From an uncultured Bacteroidia bacterium (GTDB lineage Bacteria > Bacteroidota > Bacteroidia > Bacteroidales > UBA932): a stretch of 64,000 bases of DNA. Within the stretch, counting starts at the first letter, position 1, and each line of letters opens with the position of its first letter. Positions 51,023 to 58,674 of this stretch are shown in pieces. The translations under genes were made by a program, and so were the position numbers. The notes under the pieces were generated by a model. It saw nothing but the letters and a program-made list of their open reading frames with translations. It was not told the DNA's origin and made no database searches. Location of the stretch: positions 62,001-126,000 of the forward strand of contig CACZZZ010000001.1 in NCBI GenBank assembly GCA_902785825.1, read 5' to 3'.

Positions 51023-53917
51023 TTACCTCCCGCAAATCATTTTGAAATCACACCATGAGCACGTTTTCTCCTCGCTGGTCCTGCGCCACGGGACAGAAGT
51101 GTCGGTCAACTCCGATAAAACCTTGTGGAGTCTTTCCATGACCTCCCTGTTGAATTTCCCGCACATAGGCACGTTCTTTACCACCTCCTTGAATAAGACA
51201 GCGGGCTGATAGATCGAATTTACGACCACCTGTCCCTTGACATCCGGATCCTCCTGGGCGAGAATGTCATACAGGAATATCTGGAAAGCGATCTTAGGCC
51301 TGTCCTCATTCTTTTCCCCGAAAAGGGCCTCGGCGATCTGGGTGGCGTTGGCGTCATTGATGTCCACATCCTTGTTCTCGACTTTTCCGGTCTTATAGTC
51401 AACGATCCTGACCTCGCCGGGAAGGAAACTGTCCATCCTGTCGATATATCCGACGAACTTGAAGCCTCCGATCTCGCCAAGATATTGTTTCTCAAGGCCT
51501 ATGATCCTGAACGAGTCCACTCCAAACTTCTCCATCTGCTCCTTGTCCCTTTCAAGCGTCTTTAGGACATATTGGACTATTATATTCTCAAGGACCAGAT
51601 TCCTTCCGGACACGTCGAGAGTGTGTAACTGTGCCATTATCAGGCTTCTGACCCTGCTCTTTATGTCATCACGGCGCTTGAGCCAGGATGAGATGTGCTC
51701 TCTTGTTATCTCTTTTAGAGCTCCGGGGAAGGCGGCGTTCTTTTTCCGGTCACTCATGTCGTAAGACGGATCCATGGCTCCTTCTCCCATGTAGAGCGCC
51801 TGCATGGTGGAGTGGTAGATGTCCCCGAGCATGCCAGAGTCCAGATCCTCGGCGACTTCGGTCTCCTCCTTAAGTCCCTCGACTTTGGAGAAATAGAATT
51901 TCGCCGGGCAGTCGAGATAGCTTTTCAGAGAGGAAGCGGAGAGGACAGTGTCCTTGACCGTACTGACATGGGCGTCAGTCTTCGGGATGTCCCCGGCGGC
52001 GTCGTGCACTTTGGCTCCGGCCCTGACGAGGCTCCTTTTCAGGGGCAGGTTATAGTGGTACTCGAGTTGTTTGATGAACCGGCTTTCCTCCCCGTTTTTA
52101 AGACCTTCAGTCCTTGAGTCGAACACGAGGGTGACAGTCTCGGCTCTCTGGATCATCCTGTAGAAATAATATGACCAGATTGCGTCCTGGTATTCATAAG
52201 TTGGCAGCCCGAATCCTTTTCTGAGCTCCGGGGGAATGAAAGAGGCGCTGACGCCACGTCTCGGGAATATTCCCTCATTGCATGACAGAATGACTAAATG
52301 CTTGAAATCCAGCGCCCTGGTCTCCAATGGTCCCATGATCTGAAGGCCCTTCAAAGGCTCGCCGTTGAAGGGAACCGACATAGGGGCGAGCAGTTGGTCC
52401 AGGAGACGGGAAAAGGTCGATGGCAGAACCTCCAAACTCTTCAGCCCCAGCTGGTTGATGGCATTGTACGCCTTTTTGGCGAATTCAAGCTCGATGGCCA
52501 TGTCCGGATCGCCGGCCATCAGCGCCGACAGCCCCCTGACCATATCCTTAAGATAACCGGCGAAATCCGCTATCTGGGACTTGGCGGTAGATTTTGGATC
52601 CTTGACCACAGGCTTGAATATCAATTCGAGGAGAGGCGTTCCTCCCAAGTCTTTTTCCGGAATATAGTATTTGGCCTCTTTTTTTATGGACTCAACGATT
52701 TCCTTGGTGGCCTGGTCTCCAGCGGACACCTTCTTGAAAAGGCCGGAGGAGAAGATAGCCCAGACCTGGTTGTGGTAGAAGTACCAATCCCCGTCTTTTT
52801 TCCGCAGACGGTTCTGCATGGAAGAGACAAGGCCCATGAAATCGAAGAAAGCGCTTCCTTTCATCGGGTATCCCATGGTGACATTGACGTCTTCGATGGT
52901 CGTGGGGATCGAATTCAGTACTGGGATCAGAAGGCTCTCGTCGGGGAGTATCACCGCGTAAGAATCATCCTTCAGGAGGGAAGGAAGCAGTTTGGCCTGG
53001 CCTGTCGAGGAAGGTACGCTGATGACTTCGATGCTGGGAATGCCCAGGTCACTGTCGTCCAGCTGGAAGGCCTGCCCCAGCTCACTGATATTCCTGGACA
53101 TGAACAGGGAGGCGTTGTTGCGTGGATCCTTCAGTAGGCTGCCCTGGAAATCCCAGACGAAAGAACCGATCCCGGCCCTCCTCATCTTGCGTCCCACGGT
53201 CCGCTCGCACTCGTTAAGGGCGTTCAATCCCACGAATACGAATTCTTTGGTCTCTGGGAAGCATTCTGAAAGGACATCAGTGACTGATTCCGTCTCGAGT
53301 TTGTCAACCAGGTTCCTGTAGGTCATCCCCTCATACGACATCCCCTTGGCCAGAAGAGTGGCGTTGAAATTCTCGTAAAGGGGGAGAAGGATGTTCCAGA
53401 CCTGGAGGAAGCGCTCCTTCACATCTCCCTTGCCGGTGGCGGGAGCACCGGACGGTGTCCTGAAATGGCGGACGAAACGCTCCATGGCTTCTCTCTGCGT
53501 GTCTGAGAGATATGAGAAAGAGTCCTGTATCTCACGGAACTCCCTGACATTTGTGAAAAGACGCTTTGGATCGACAAGGTACTTGTCCACGTCATCGAAG
53601 TCCCCGAGGATCACGTCTCCCCAGAAAATGAACTCGTCAAGAGGCTCCGCCGCTGGATTCAAGGCCTTATAGCAGTCGTACAACTCAAGCAGGAGGCTCA
53701 CCCTGTCGCTCGCCTGGACTCCAGCGATCTTGTAGAAGAAATCGTTGATAGTCAGCGATTCGGGAGCGATGATGGGGGAGCCTGACTCGGCTACGGCTTC
53801 CCCAAGGTACTTCTTGAAAAAGACCTGGCTTCTCCGGTTCGGGAATATGAGGCAGCGCGAGGAGATGTCCCCCTGGGCCATGTAGTGGTCCGCTACTTGT
53901 TTGAGAAAAGGTGTCAT
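51023..53917 (-). CDS. addB: AddB-type PD-(D/E)XK nuclease/inactive helicase
   Basis: The 964-residue protein has a helicase-like N-terminal part without a Walker A Lys (CLIFPNRRSQVFFKKYL) and a C-terminal nuclease with GEVRIVDYKTGKVE. Four cysteines in the AddB pattern, one in YLDCPAKFYF and three at the end in CSWCDFKMIC, would hold the iron-sulfur cluster that stabilises the nuclease domain. It is the partner of AddA. A -7 box precedes its start on the minus strand. Confidence 0.9.
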   Translation of the reverse strand: MTPFLKQVADHYMAQGDISSRCLIFPNRRSQVFFKKYLGEAVAESGSPIIAPESLTINDFFYKIAGVQASDRVSLLLELYDCYKALNPAAEPLDEFIFWGDVILGDFDDVDKYLVDPKRLFTNVREFREIQDSFSYLSDTQREAMERFVRHFRTPSGAPATGKGDVKERFLQVWNILLPLYENFNATLLAKGMSYEGMTYRNLVDKLETESVTDVLSECFPETKEFVFVGLNALNECERTVGRKMRRAGIGSFVWDFQGSLLKDPRNNASLFMSRNISELGQAFQLDDSDLGIPSIEVISVPSSTGQAKLLPSLLKDDSYAVILPDESLLIPVLNSIPTTIEDVNVTMGYPMKGSAFFDFMGLVSSMQNRLRKKDGDWYFYHNQVWAIFSSGLFKKVSAGDQATKEIVESIKKEAKYYIPEKDLGGTPLLELIFKPVVKDPKSTAKSQIADFAGYLKDMVRGLSALMAGDPDMAIELEFAKKAYNAINQLGLKSLEVLPSTFSRLLDQLLAPMSVPFNGEPLKGLQIMGPLETRALDFKHLVILSCNEGIFPRRGVSASFIPPELRKGFGLPTYEYQDAIWSYYFYRMIQRAETVTLVFDSRTEGLKNGEESRFIKQLEYHYNLPLKRSLVRAGAKVHDAAGDIPKTDAHVSTVKDTVLSASSLKSYLDCPAKFYFSKVEGLKEETEVAEDLDSGMLGDIYHSTMQALYMGEGAMDPSYDMSDRKKNAAFPGALKEITREHISSWLKRRDDIKSRVRSLIMAQLHTLDVSGRNLVLENIIVQYVLKTLERDKEQMEKFGVDSFRIIGLEKQYLGEIGGFKFVGYIDRMDSFLPGEVRIVDYKTGKVENKDVDINDANATQIAEALFGEKNEDRPKIAFQIFLYDILAQEDPDVKGQVVVNSIYQPAVLFKEVVKNVPMCGKFNREVMERLHKVLSELTDTSVPWRRTSEEKTCSWCDFKMICGR

Positions 53918-53934
53918 AATAATACTTCTTGCCG

Positions 53935-53942
53935 CAAAGATA
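53935..53942 (-). promoter_or_regulatory. -7 promoter box of the addBA operon
   Basis: TATCTTTG on the minus strand fits TAnnTTTG. It lies 17 bases before the addB ATG. A CAAA is present upstream, but the 14-base spacer is short. Confidence 0.6.
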
Positions 53943-53991
53943 ATCTTTTATTGTGCCAAAACAGGGTACAATAATAATTGAAAATAGTTAT

Positions 53992-53999
53992 TATATTTG
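53992..53999 (+). promoter_or_regulatory. -7 promoter box of the rubrerythrin gene
   Basis: TATATTTG fits TAnnTTTG and lies 19 bases before ATG 54019. The 101-base spacer thus holds two divergent promoters. No good -33 TTTG is spaced for this box. Confidence 0.6.
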
Positions 54000-54018
54000 T
54001 GAAAATACTCATTTCACC

Positions 54019-54570
54019 ATGAAAAAGAAATTCAGATGTTTAGTTTGCGGTTACGTCTATGAAGGCGAGAACCCGCCGGAGCGTTGCCCCCAGTGCAAAG
54101 CTCCTGCCAGCAAGTTTGTCGAGATAAAGGAAGAGGATGGCAAGCCCCAGTGGGCATGCGAGCATCATCTTGGAGACGGACAGGTCGAGGACCAGGAGAT
54201 TGTCGAGTGCTTGAGGAATGACTTCAACGGCGAGTGCTCCGAGGTCGGGATGTACCTCGCTATGAGCCGTCAGGCTGAGCGTGAGGGCTACCCTGAGATT
54301 GCGGAGGCTTTCAAGCGCTACGCTTTCGAGGAGGCGGAGCATGCCGCCAAGTTCGCAGAGCTTCTCGGGGAGATGGTCTGGGACACCAAGACCAACCTTG
54401 AGAAACGTTATCAGGCCGAGGCTGGCGCATGTGAGGGCAAGCTTGCCTATGCGTTGAAAGCAAAGAAATTAGGCTATGACGCTGTCCATGACACCGTCCA
54501 CGAGATGGCCAAGGATGAGGCTCGCCACGGCGCGGGTTTCTATGGTCTGCTTAATCGTTATTTCAAGTAA
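54019..54570 (+). CDS. Reverse rubrerythrin (rubredoxin-like domain first)
   Basis: The 183-residue protein begins with a rubredoxin-like Fe(SCys)4 domain (Cys7, Cys10, Cys23 and Cys26 in CLVCGYVY and CPQC) followed by a ferritin-like diiron domain with ExxH ([10 protein letters not shown]) and [11 protein letters not shown]. This is the reverse of the classical rubrerythrin order and matches reverse rubrerythrins, which reduce peroxide and oxygen using NADH. A longer reading from 53953 crosses the promoter and is rejected. It is followed after five bases by the sialate lyase gene. Confidence 0.88.
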   Translation: MKKKFRCLVCGYVYEGENPPERCPQCKAPASKFVEIKEEDGKPQWACEHHLGDGQVEDQEIVECLRNDFNGECSEVGMYLAMSRQAEREGYPEIAEAFKRYAFEEAEHAAKFAELLGEMVWDTKTNLEKRYQAEAGACEGKLAYALKAKKLGYDAVHDTVHEMAKDEARHGAGFYGLLNRYFK

Positions 54571-54575
54571 AAAAT

Positions 54576-55478
54576 ATGATCAAAGGTCTTGTTTGCGCTC
54601 CTTTCACAGCTTTTGACGGGAGCGGTAATGTGGATTTGGGTAAAGTAGCTGAGCAGGCGCGTTTTTACAAGAACAATGGTGTTAGCGGGGTCTTCGCCTG
54701 TGGGACGACAGGCGAAGGTTCCTCTTTGACTATGTCTGAGAAAAAAGCCTTGTTTGGGGAATGGGCGAAGCAGCGTGACGGCGGTTTCGCCGTAATCGGT
54801 TTCCTTGGAGGCACCAGTGTCGGTGACTGTGTGGATCTCGCGCTTTACGCCCAAGAGGTCGGCCTGGATGCCGTGGCCATGACGGCTCCGTATTACCAGA
54901 GACCGGCAACGGTCAAGGATCTGGCCCTTACAATAGCCCAAGTGGCCTCCGCTGTGCCTCAGATGCCGTTTTACTTCTACCATATTCCTGTATTGACCAA
55001 GGTCTCTTTCCCGATGATCCGCCTTCTGGAAGAAGTCGATGGGCTCGTGCCCAATTTCGCCGGCATCAAGTACACCGACGAGAACATGATGGACTACCAG
55101 CTCTGCCTTGAGTACAAGAATCGCAAGTACAACATCATGTGGGGCAGGGACGAGATGCTGCTGGAGGCTTTGTCAATCGGTGCCGACGCCTTCATCGGCA
55201 GCACTTATGGCTATATGGCTCCTTTGTACCAAGCCATCACCAAGGCTTTCGAGGCGGGTGACATCAAGAAGGCCGCGTCCCTCCAGTTTGAGGCGGTGCG
55301 TCTGATAACTCTTCTGGACAAATATGGCAGCGGAACAGGTAAAGGTTTCATGAAAGCCGCCGGGCTTGACCTTGGCCCTTGCCGCAGGCCTCTCGTGACG
55401 CTTGATGGCGAACGCTATGATGCTTTCCTTCAGGAACTTCCGTCCACAATATTCGAAGAGTTCAAAAACAGGTTTTAG
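54576..55478 (+). CDS. nanA: N-acetylneuraminate lyase / DHDPS family aldolase
   Basis: The 300-residue class I aldolase has GTTGEGSSL (residues 43-51), Tyr135 in YFYHIP and the Schiff-base Lys165 in GIKYTDE. The Lys and Tyr positions nearly match E. coli NanA (Lys165, Tyr137). It would split sialic acid into N-acetylmannosamine and pyruvate in the cytoplasm. The NanA rather than DapA assignment is supported by the neighbouring mutarotase-symporter fusion (three bases downstream). No nanE or nagB gene is seen here. Confidence 0.85.
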   Translation: MIKGLVCAPFTAFDGSGNVDLGKVAEQARFYKNNGVSGVFACGTTGEGSSLTMSEKKALFGEWAKQRDGGFAVIGFLGGTSVGDCVDLALYAQEVGLDAVAMTAPYYQRPATVKDLALTIAQVASAVPQMPFYFYHIPVLTKVSFPMIRLLEEVDGLVPNFAGIKYTDENMMDYQLCLEYKNRKYNIMWGRDEMLLEALSIGADAFIGSTYGYMAPLYQAITKAFEAGDIKKAASLQFEAVRLITLLDKYGSGTGKGFMKAAGLDLGPCRRPLVTLDGERYDAFLQELPSTIFEEFKNRF

Positions 55479-55481
55479 AAT

Positions 55482-57992
55482 ATGAGACATCCTTTGGCCC
55501 TGTTGGCTCTACTGGCCGCCATGGTATCCTGCTCTTCAGGGCCAGGGGTGGAAAAAGGAAACCTGACCCTGACGGAAGATCTGGTCTGGACCGCGGCGAC
55601 CCTTCCTCCGTCTCCATCTGACACCGCTGGCAACCTCGGACTGGCCGGAGTGTATTCCGGCATGATCGGAGACCGTCTGGTTGTGGCTGGAGGCGCTAAT
55701 TTCCCTAAAGGATTACCTTCCCAAGGTGGGCCTAAGGTCTGGTATTCAGATGTTTATACTTATGACCGGGAAGCTGGCTGGAATTGCTGGCCGGGAGTTC
55801 TGGGGAAAGAGTCCGCTTACGGGGTGACTGTCCCTTACGACGGCGGACTCTTGCTTATTGGAGGCTGCCGGGCTGAAGAATGCTTGTCCGAGATCAGGCT
55901 GCTCCGCCTTGATCCGGAAGGGAGGCCGTCCGTCGAGGACTGGGGATCGCTCCCTATGCCTCTCTCGAACATGGCCGGCGGCCTTATCGGTTCCAAAGTC
56001 TATCTTGCCGGAGGAATATCCGCCATGGATGCCAGCCAAAAGGCCCTGGATGTGTTCCTGTCCCTGGATTTGCGGACCCGTACCTGTAAGACTCTTCCAT
56101 GGCCTGACGCTCCTCCAAGGGCTTTTGCCGTGGGAGTTGTCCAAAGTGACGGCCTTGACAATTGTTTCTATCTCTTCAGTGGCAGGAACTATGAGGGCGA
56201 CTCTCCTTGGGAGGTACTTCGCGATGGCTGGGCCTGGAATCCCCGTCTGGGCGAATGGAAACAAGTGAAAGGAGAGTTCCCGGTAATGGCGGGAAGTGCG
56301 GTTCCGTTCGGGACCAATCATATTGTCCTTGCAGGCGGGCGGAGTGAGGATCCCTCCATCCCGGACAATGTGCTGAGAATCTACCACACAGTCACTTCCT
56401 CAATGATGACAGTGCCTGTCGAGGACCAGGTTATCCCAGTGACGACCAATACGATACGTACCGGTAACAGTTTCGTGATTTGCAGCGGGGAAGTCGCTCC
56501 AGGAGTCCGTACCCCTGTGATCTTGACCGGAACCATTGAGGGCCGTACCCGCCACATGGGCTGGGCTGACATCCTGGTCATAATCCTTTATTTCGGTCTT
56601 TTGGCATGGATGGGAGTGTATTTCTCCAAAAGGCAGAAAAACACTGACGATTATTTCAAAGGCGGAGGCAGGATTCCGTGGCCTATCGTGGGTTTGAGCA
56701 TATTCGGCACGACTCTTTCCGCGATAACCTTCATGTCGATCCCCGCTAAGACTTACGCTACTGACTGGAGTTATCTGCTGTTCAATTTCGGGATCGTACT
56801 TGTCGTTCCTATAATAACCCTCCTGTTCATCCCTAAATTCAGGAGTCTCGGTGTGACCACTGCTTACGAATATCTCGAGAAGCGTTTCAGCCCCTTTGTC
56901 CGGGTCCTCTGCAGCCTTTCTTTCATCTTGTATCAGGTTGGCAGGATGGGAGTGGTCCTATTGTTACCTTCTATAGCGCTCAACGTTGTGACAGGCCTGG
57001 ATATATTCGTCTGTATAGCCGTGATGGGCTTCCTGGCGTTGATTTACACTTATATGGGTGGGATCGAGGCCGTGGCATGGACTGATGCGCTCCAGGTAGT
57101 GGTGCTCTTGGGAGCCGCCCTGGCGGTCGTGTTCAGCATCGCCCACGCCACTCCCGGGTCTTTCCCGGCCCTCATCTCCACTGCCGCCGCTGACGGCAAG
57201 TTCTCATTGGGCTCATTGAGATTCGACCTTCGCCAGACAACCGTTTGGACAGTTTTGATAGCGACTGTTTTCACCAATATCACCACCTACGGCACCGACC
57301 AGACTGTTGTCCAGAGATACCTTACCACAAGTACCGAGAAACAAGCCCGCAAGAGCGTCTATACCAACGCTTTCCTTAGTGTTCCGGCGACGTTGCTGTT
57401 CTTCTTTGTGGGGACCGCCATCTACGTGTTTTTCAAGGCTCGCCCCTCAGAGTTAAGTCTCGGGATTACCGATCCCGACGCCATACTGCCCTGGTATGTC
57501 TCCCTGCATATTCCCACAGGAGCCCTGGGACTTGTGATAGCCGGTATTTTCGCCGCCGCGATGTCAACGATCAGCGCTTCGATGAACTCGGCCGCGACTG
57601 CGTATATCACAGACATCCACTCCAAGGTCACCAAGTCGGCCCCATCCTTGAAAATGGCCAAGACAGCCACGCTTGTCATCGGCCTTGTCGGAATAGCTTT
57701 CGCCCTGATGATGGCGACATGGGATGTCAAGTCCCTTTGGGACGAGTTCTCAAAGATCCTGGGTATCCTGCTTGGCGGCCTGGGAGGCTTGTTCCTGCTC
57801 GGGTTCCTATGCCCGAAGGCCAATTCCACGGGGGCCGTTGCGGGACTCATCGCTGGAATCGTTGTGCAGCTGTTCGTGACCAGGACTCAAGCGGTTCATC
57901 TCTTGCTATATTCCTCGGTAGGCTTCGTGACGTGTTTCGTAGTCGGTCTGCTCGTGAGTTTGGTAAGTTTTTTCGTATATTCGCGTGATTGA
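55482..57992 (+). CDS. Cyclically permuted mutarotase (NanM-like kelch) fused to an SSS family symporter
   Basis: The 836-residue fusion begins with a lipoprotein-like signal (LLAAMVSCSS). Residues about 25-360 form kelch repeats (RLVVAGGANFP, GGLLLIGGCR, KVYLAGGISAMD, HIVLAGGRSED) typical of sialate mutarotases such as NanM. From about residue 370 a sodium:solute symporter with about 13 helices follows (WADILVIILYFGLLAWMGVYF, GLSIFGTTLSAITFMSIPAK, ISASMNSAATAYITDI). SSS proteins have a periplasmic N-terminus, which suits a periplasmic mutarotase. It probably equilibrates sialic acid anomers and imports the sugar. The end is four helices of SSS length. Confidence 0.88.
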   Translation: MRHPLALLALLAAMVSCSSGPGVEKGNLTLTEDLVWTAATLPPSPSDTAGNLGLAGVYSGMIGDRLVVAGGANFPKGLPSQGGPKVWYSDVYTYDREAGWNCWPGVLGKESAYGVTVPYDGGLLLIGGCRAEECLSEIRLLRLDPEGRPSVEDWGSLPMPLSNMAGGLIGSKVYLAGGISAMDASQKALDVFLSLDLRTRTCKTLPWPDAPPRAFAVGVVQSDGLDNCFYLFSGRNYEGDSPWEVLRDGWAWNPRLGEWKQVKGEFPVMAGSAVPFGTNHIVLAGGRSEDPSIPDNVLRIYHTVTSSMMTVPVEDQVIPVTTNTIRTGNSFVICSGEVAPGVRTPVILTGTIEGRTRHMGWADILVIILYFGLLAWMGVYFSKRQKNTDDYFKGGGRIPWPIVGLSIFGTTLSAITFMSIPAKTYATDWSYLLFNFGIVLVVPIITLLFIPKFRSLGVTTAYEYLEKRFSPFVRVLCSLSFILYQVGRMGVVLLLPSIALNVVTGLDIFVCIAVMGFLALIYTYMGGIEAVAWTDALQVVVLLGAALAVVFSIAHATPGSFPALISTAAADGKFSLGSLRFDLRQTTVWTVLIATVFTNITTYGTDQTVVQRYLTTSTEKQARKSVYTNAFLSVPATLLFFFVGTAIYVFFKARPSELSLGITDPDAILPWYVSLHIPTGALGLVIAGIFAAAMSTISASMNSAATAYITDIHSKVTKSAPSLKMAKTATLVIGLVGIAFALMMATWDVKSLWDEFSKILGILLGGLGGLFLLGFLCPKANSTGAVAGLIAGIVVQLFVTRTQAVHLLLYSSVGFVTCFVVGLLVSLVSFFVYSRD

Positions 57993-58009
57993 CCCTAATT
58001 GTTTTTTAG

Positions 58010-58672
58010 ATGGAAGCTACCGGTGATTCTATAAAATTATTTTACAATACCGAGCGGGAAAAACTGCAGATGCCCGAATATGGCCGCAATGTGCTGATCA
58101 TGGTCGAGCAGCTCAAGGCTATTCCCGACAAAGCTAAGCGCAGCGAGCAGGCCAAGGCGGTGGTCAGGGTGATGGAAACTCTTAATCCTCAGGTACATCA
58201 GCAAGAGAATTATGAGCAGAAGCTCTGGGATCACCTCTACATGATCGCGGGATATGATCTCGACATCGACTCTCCTTATCCCGCTCCTCTCCCTGAGGCC
58301 AAAGCTGCCAGACCCATGGTTATTCCGCTGGACAAGAGTCCCGTCAGGGCAAACCATTACGGTCGGAATATCGAGAGCATCATCGATCTGATCGCCGGTG
58401 AGCCGGAAGGTGAGGTCAAGACAGCCATGCTCCGCTCCCTCGCGATATACATGAGGCAGCAGTATCTTATCTGGAATAAGGATAGTGTGGCGGACGAGAC
58501 GATATTCGCTGATATCGAGAAACTCTCTGATTACAGAATCAAAGTTCCCGAGGGGCTGGAACTCTCGAAGATATCGCTTGACTCCAATTTCTCCCGTCCG
58601 GGTCTTAATCTCGGAATGGGCGGACAAAACCGCAAGGGAGGAAAGAAGAATAACCGTAAAAACAGGAAGTGA
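58010..58672 (+). CDS. DUF4290 family protein
   Basis: The 220-residue cytoplasmic protein fits DUF4290, a Bacteroidota-specific family: LFYNTEREKLQMPEYGRNVLIMVEQLK at the start, then LNPQVHQQENYEQKLWDHLYMIAGYDLDID, and YGRNIESIIDLIAGE. The tail is rich in Gly, Lys, Asn and Arg (KKNNRKNRK). The function is unknown. It starts 18 bases after the symporter and almost touches ftsK. Confidence 0.85.
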   Translation: MEATGDSIKLFYNTEREKLQMPEYGRNVLIMVEQLKAIPDKAKRSEQAKAVVRVMETLNPQVHQQENYEQKLWDHLYMIAGYDLDIDSPYPAPLPEAKAARPMVIPLDKSPVRANHYGRNIESIIDLIAGEPEGEVKTAMLRSLAIYMRQQYLIWNKDSVADETIFADIEKLSDYRIKVPEGLELSKISLDSNFSRPGLNLGMGGQNRKGGKKNNRKNRK

Positions 58673-58674
58673 GG

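Noticed and set aside
53953..54018. Longer start for the rubrerythrin gene
   Set aside because: It would add 22 residues encoded across the promoter box, ahead of the conserved rubredoxin start.
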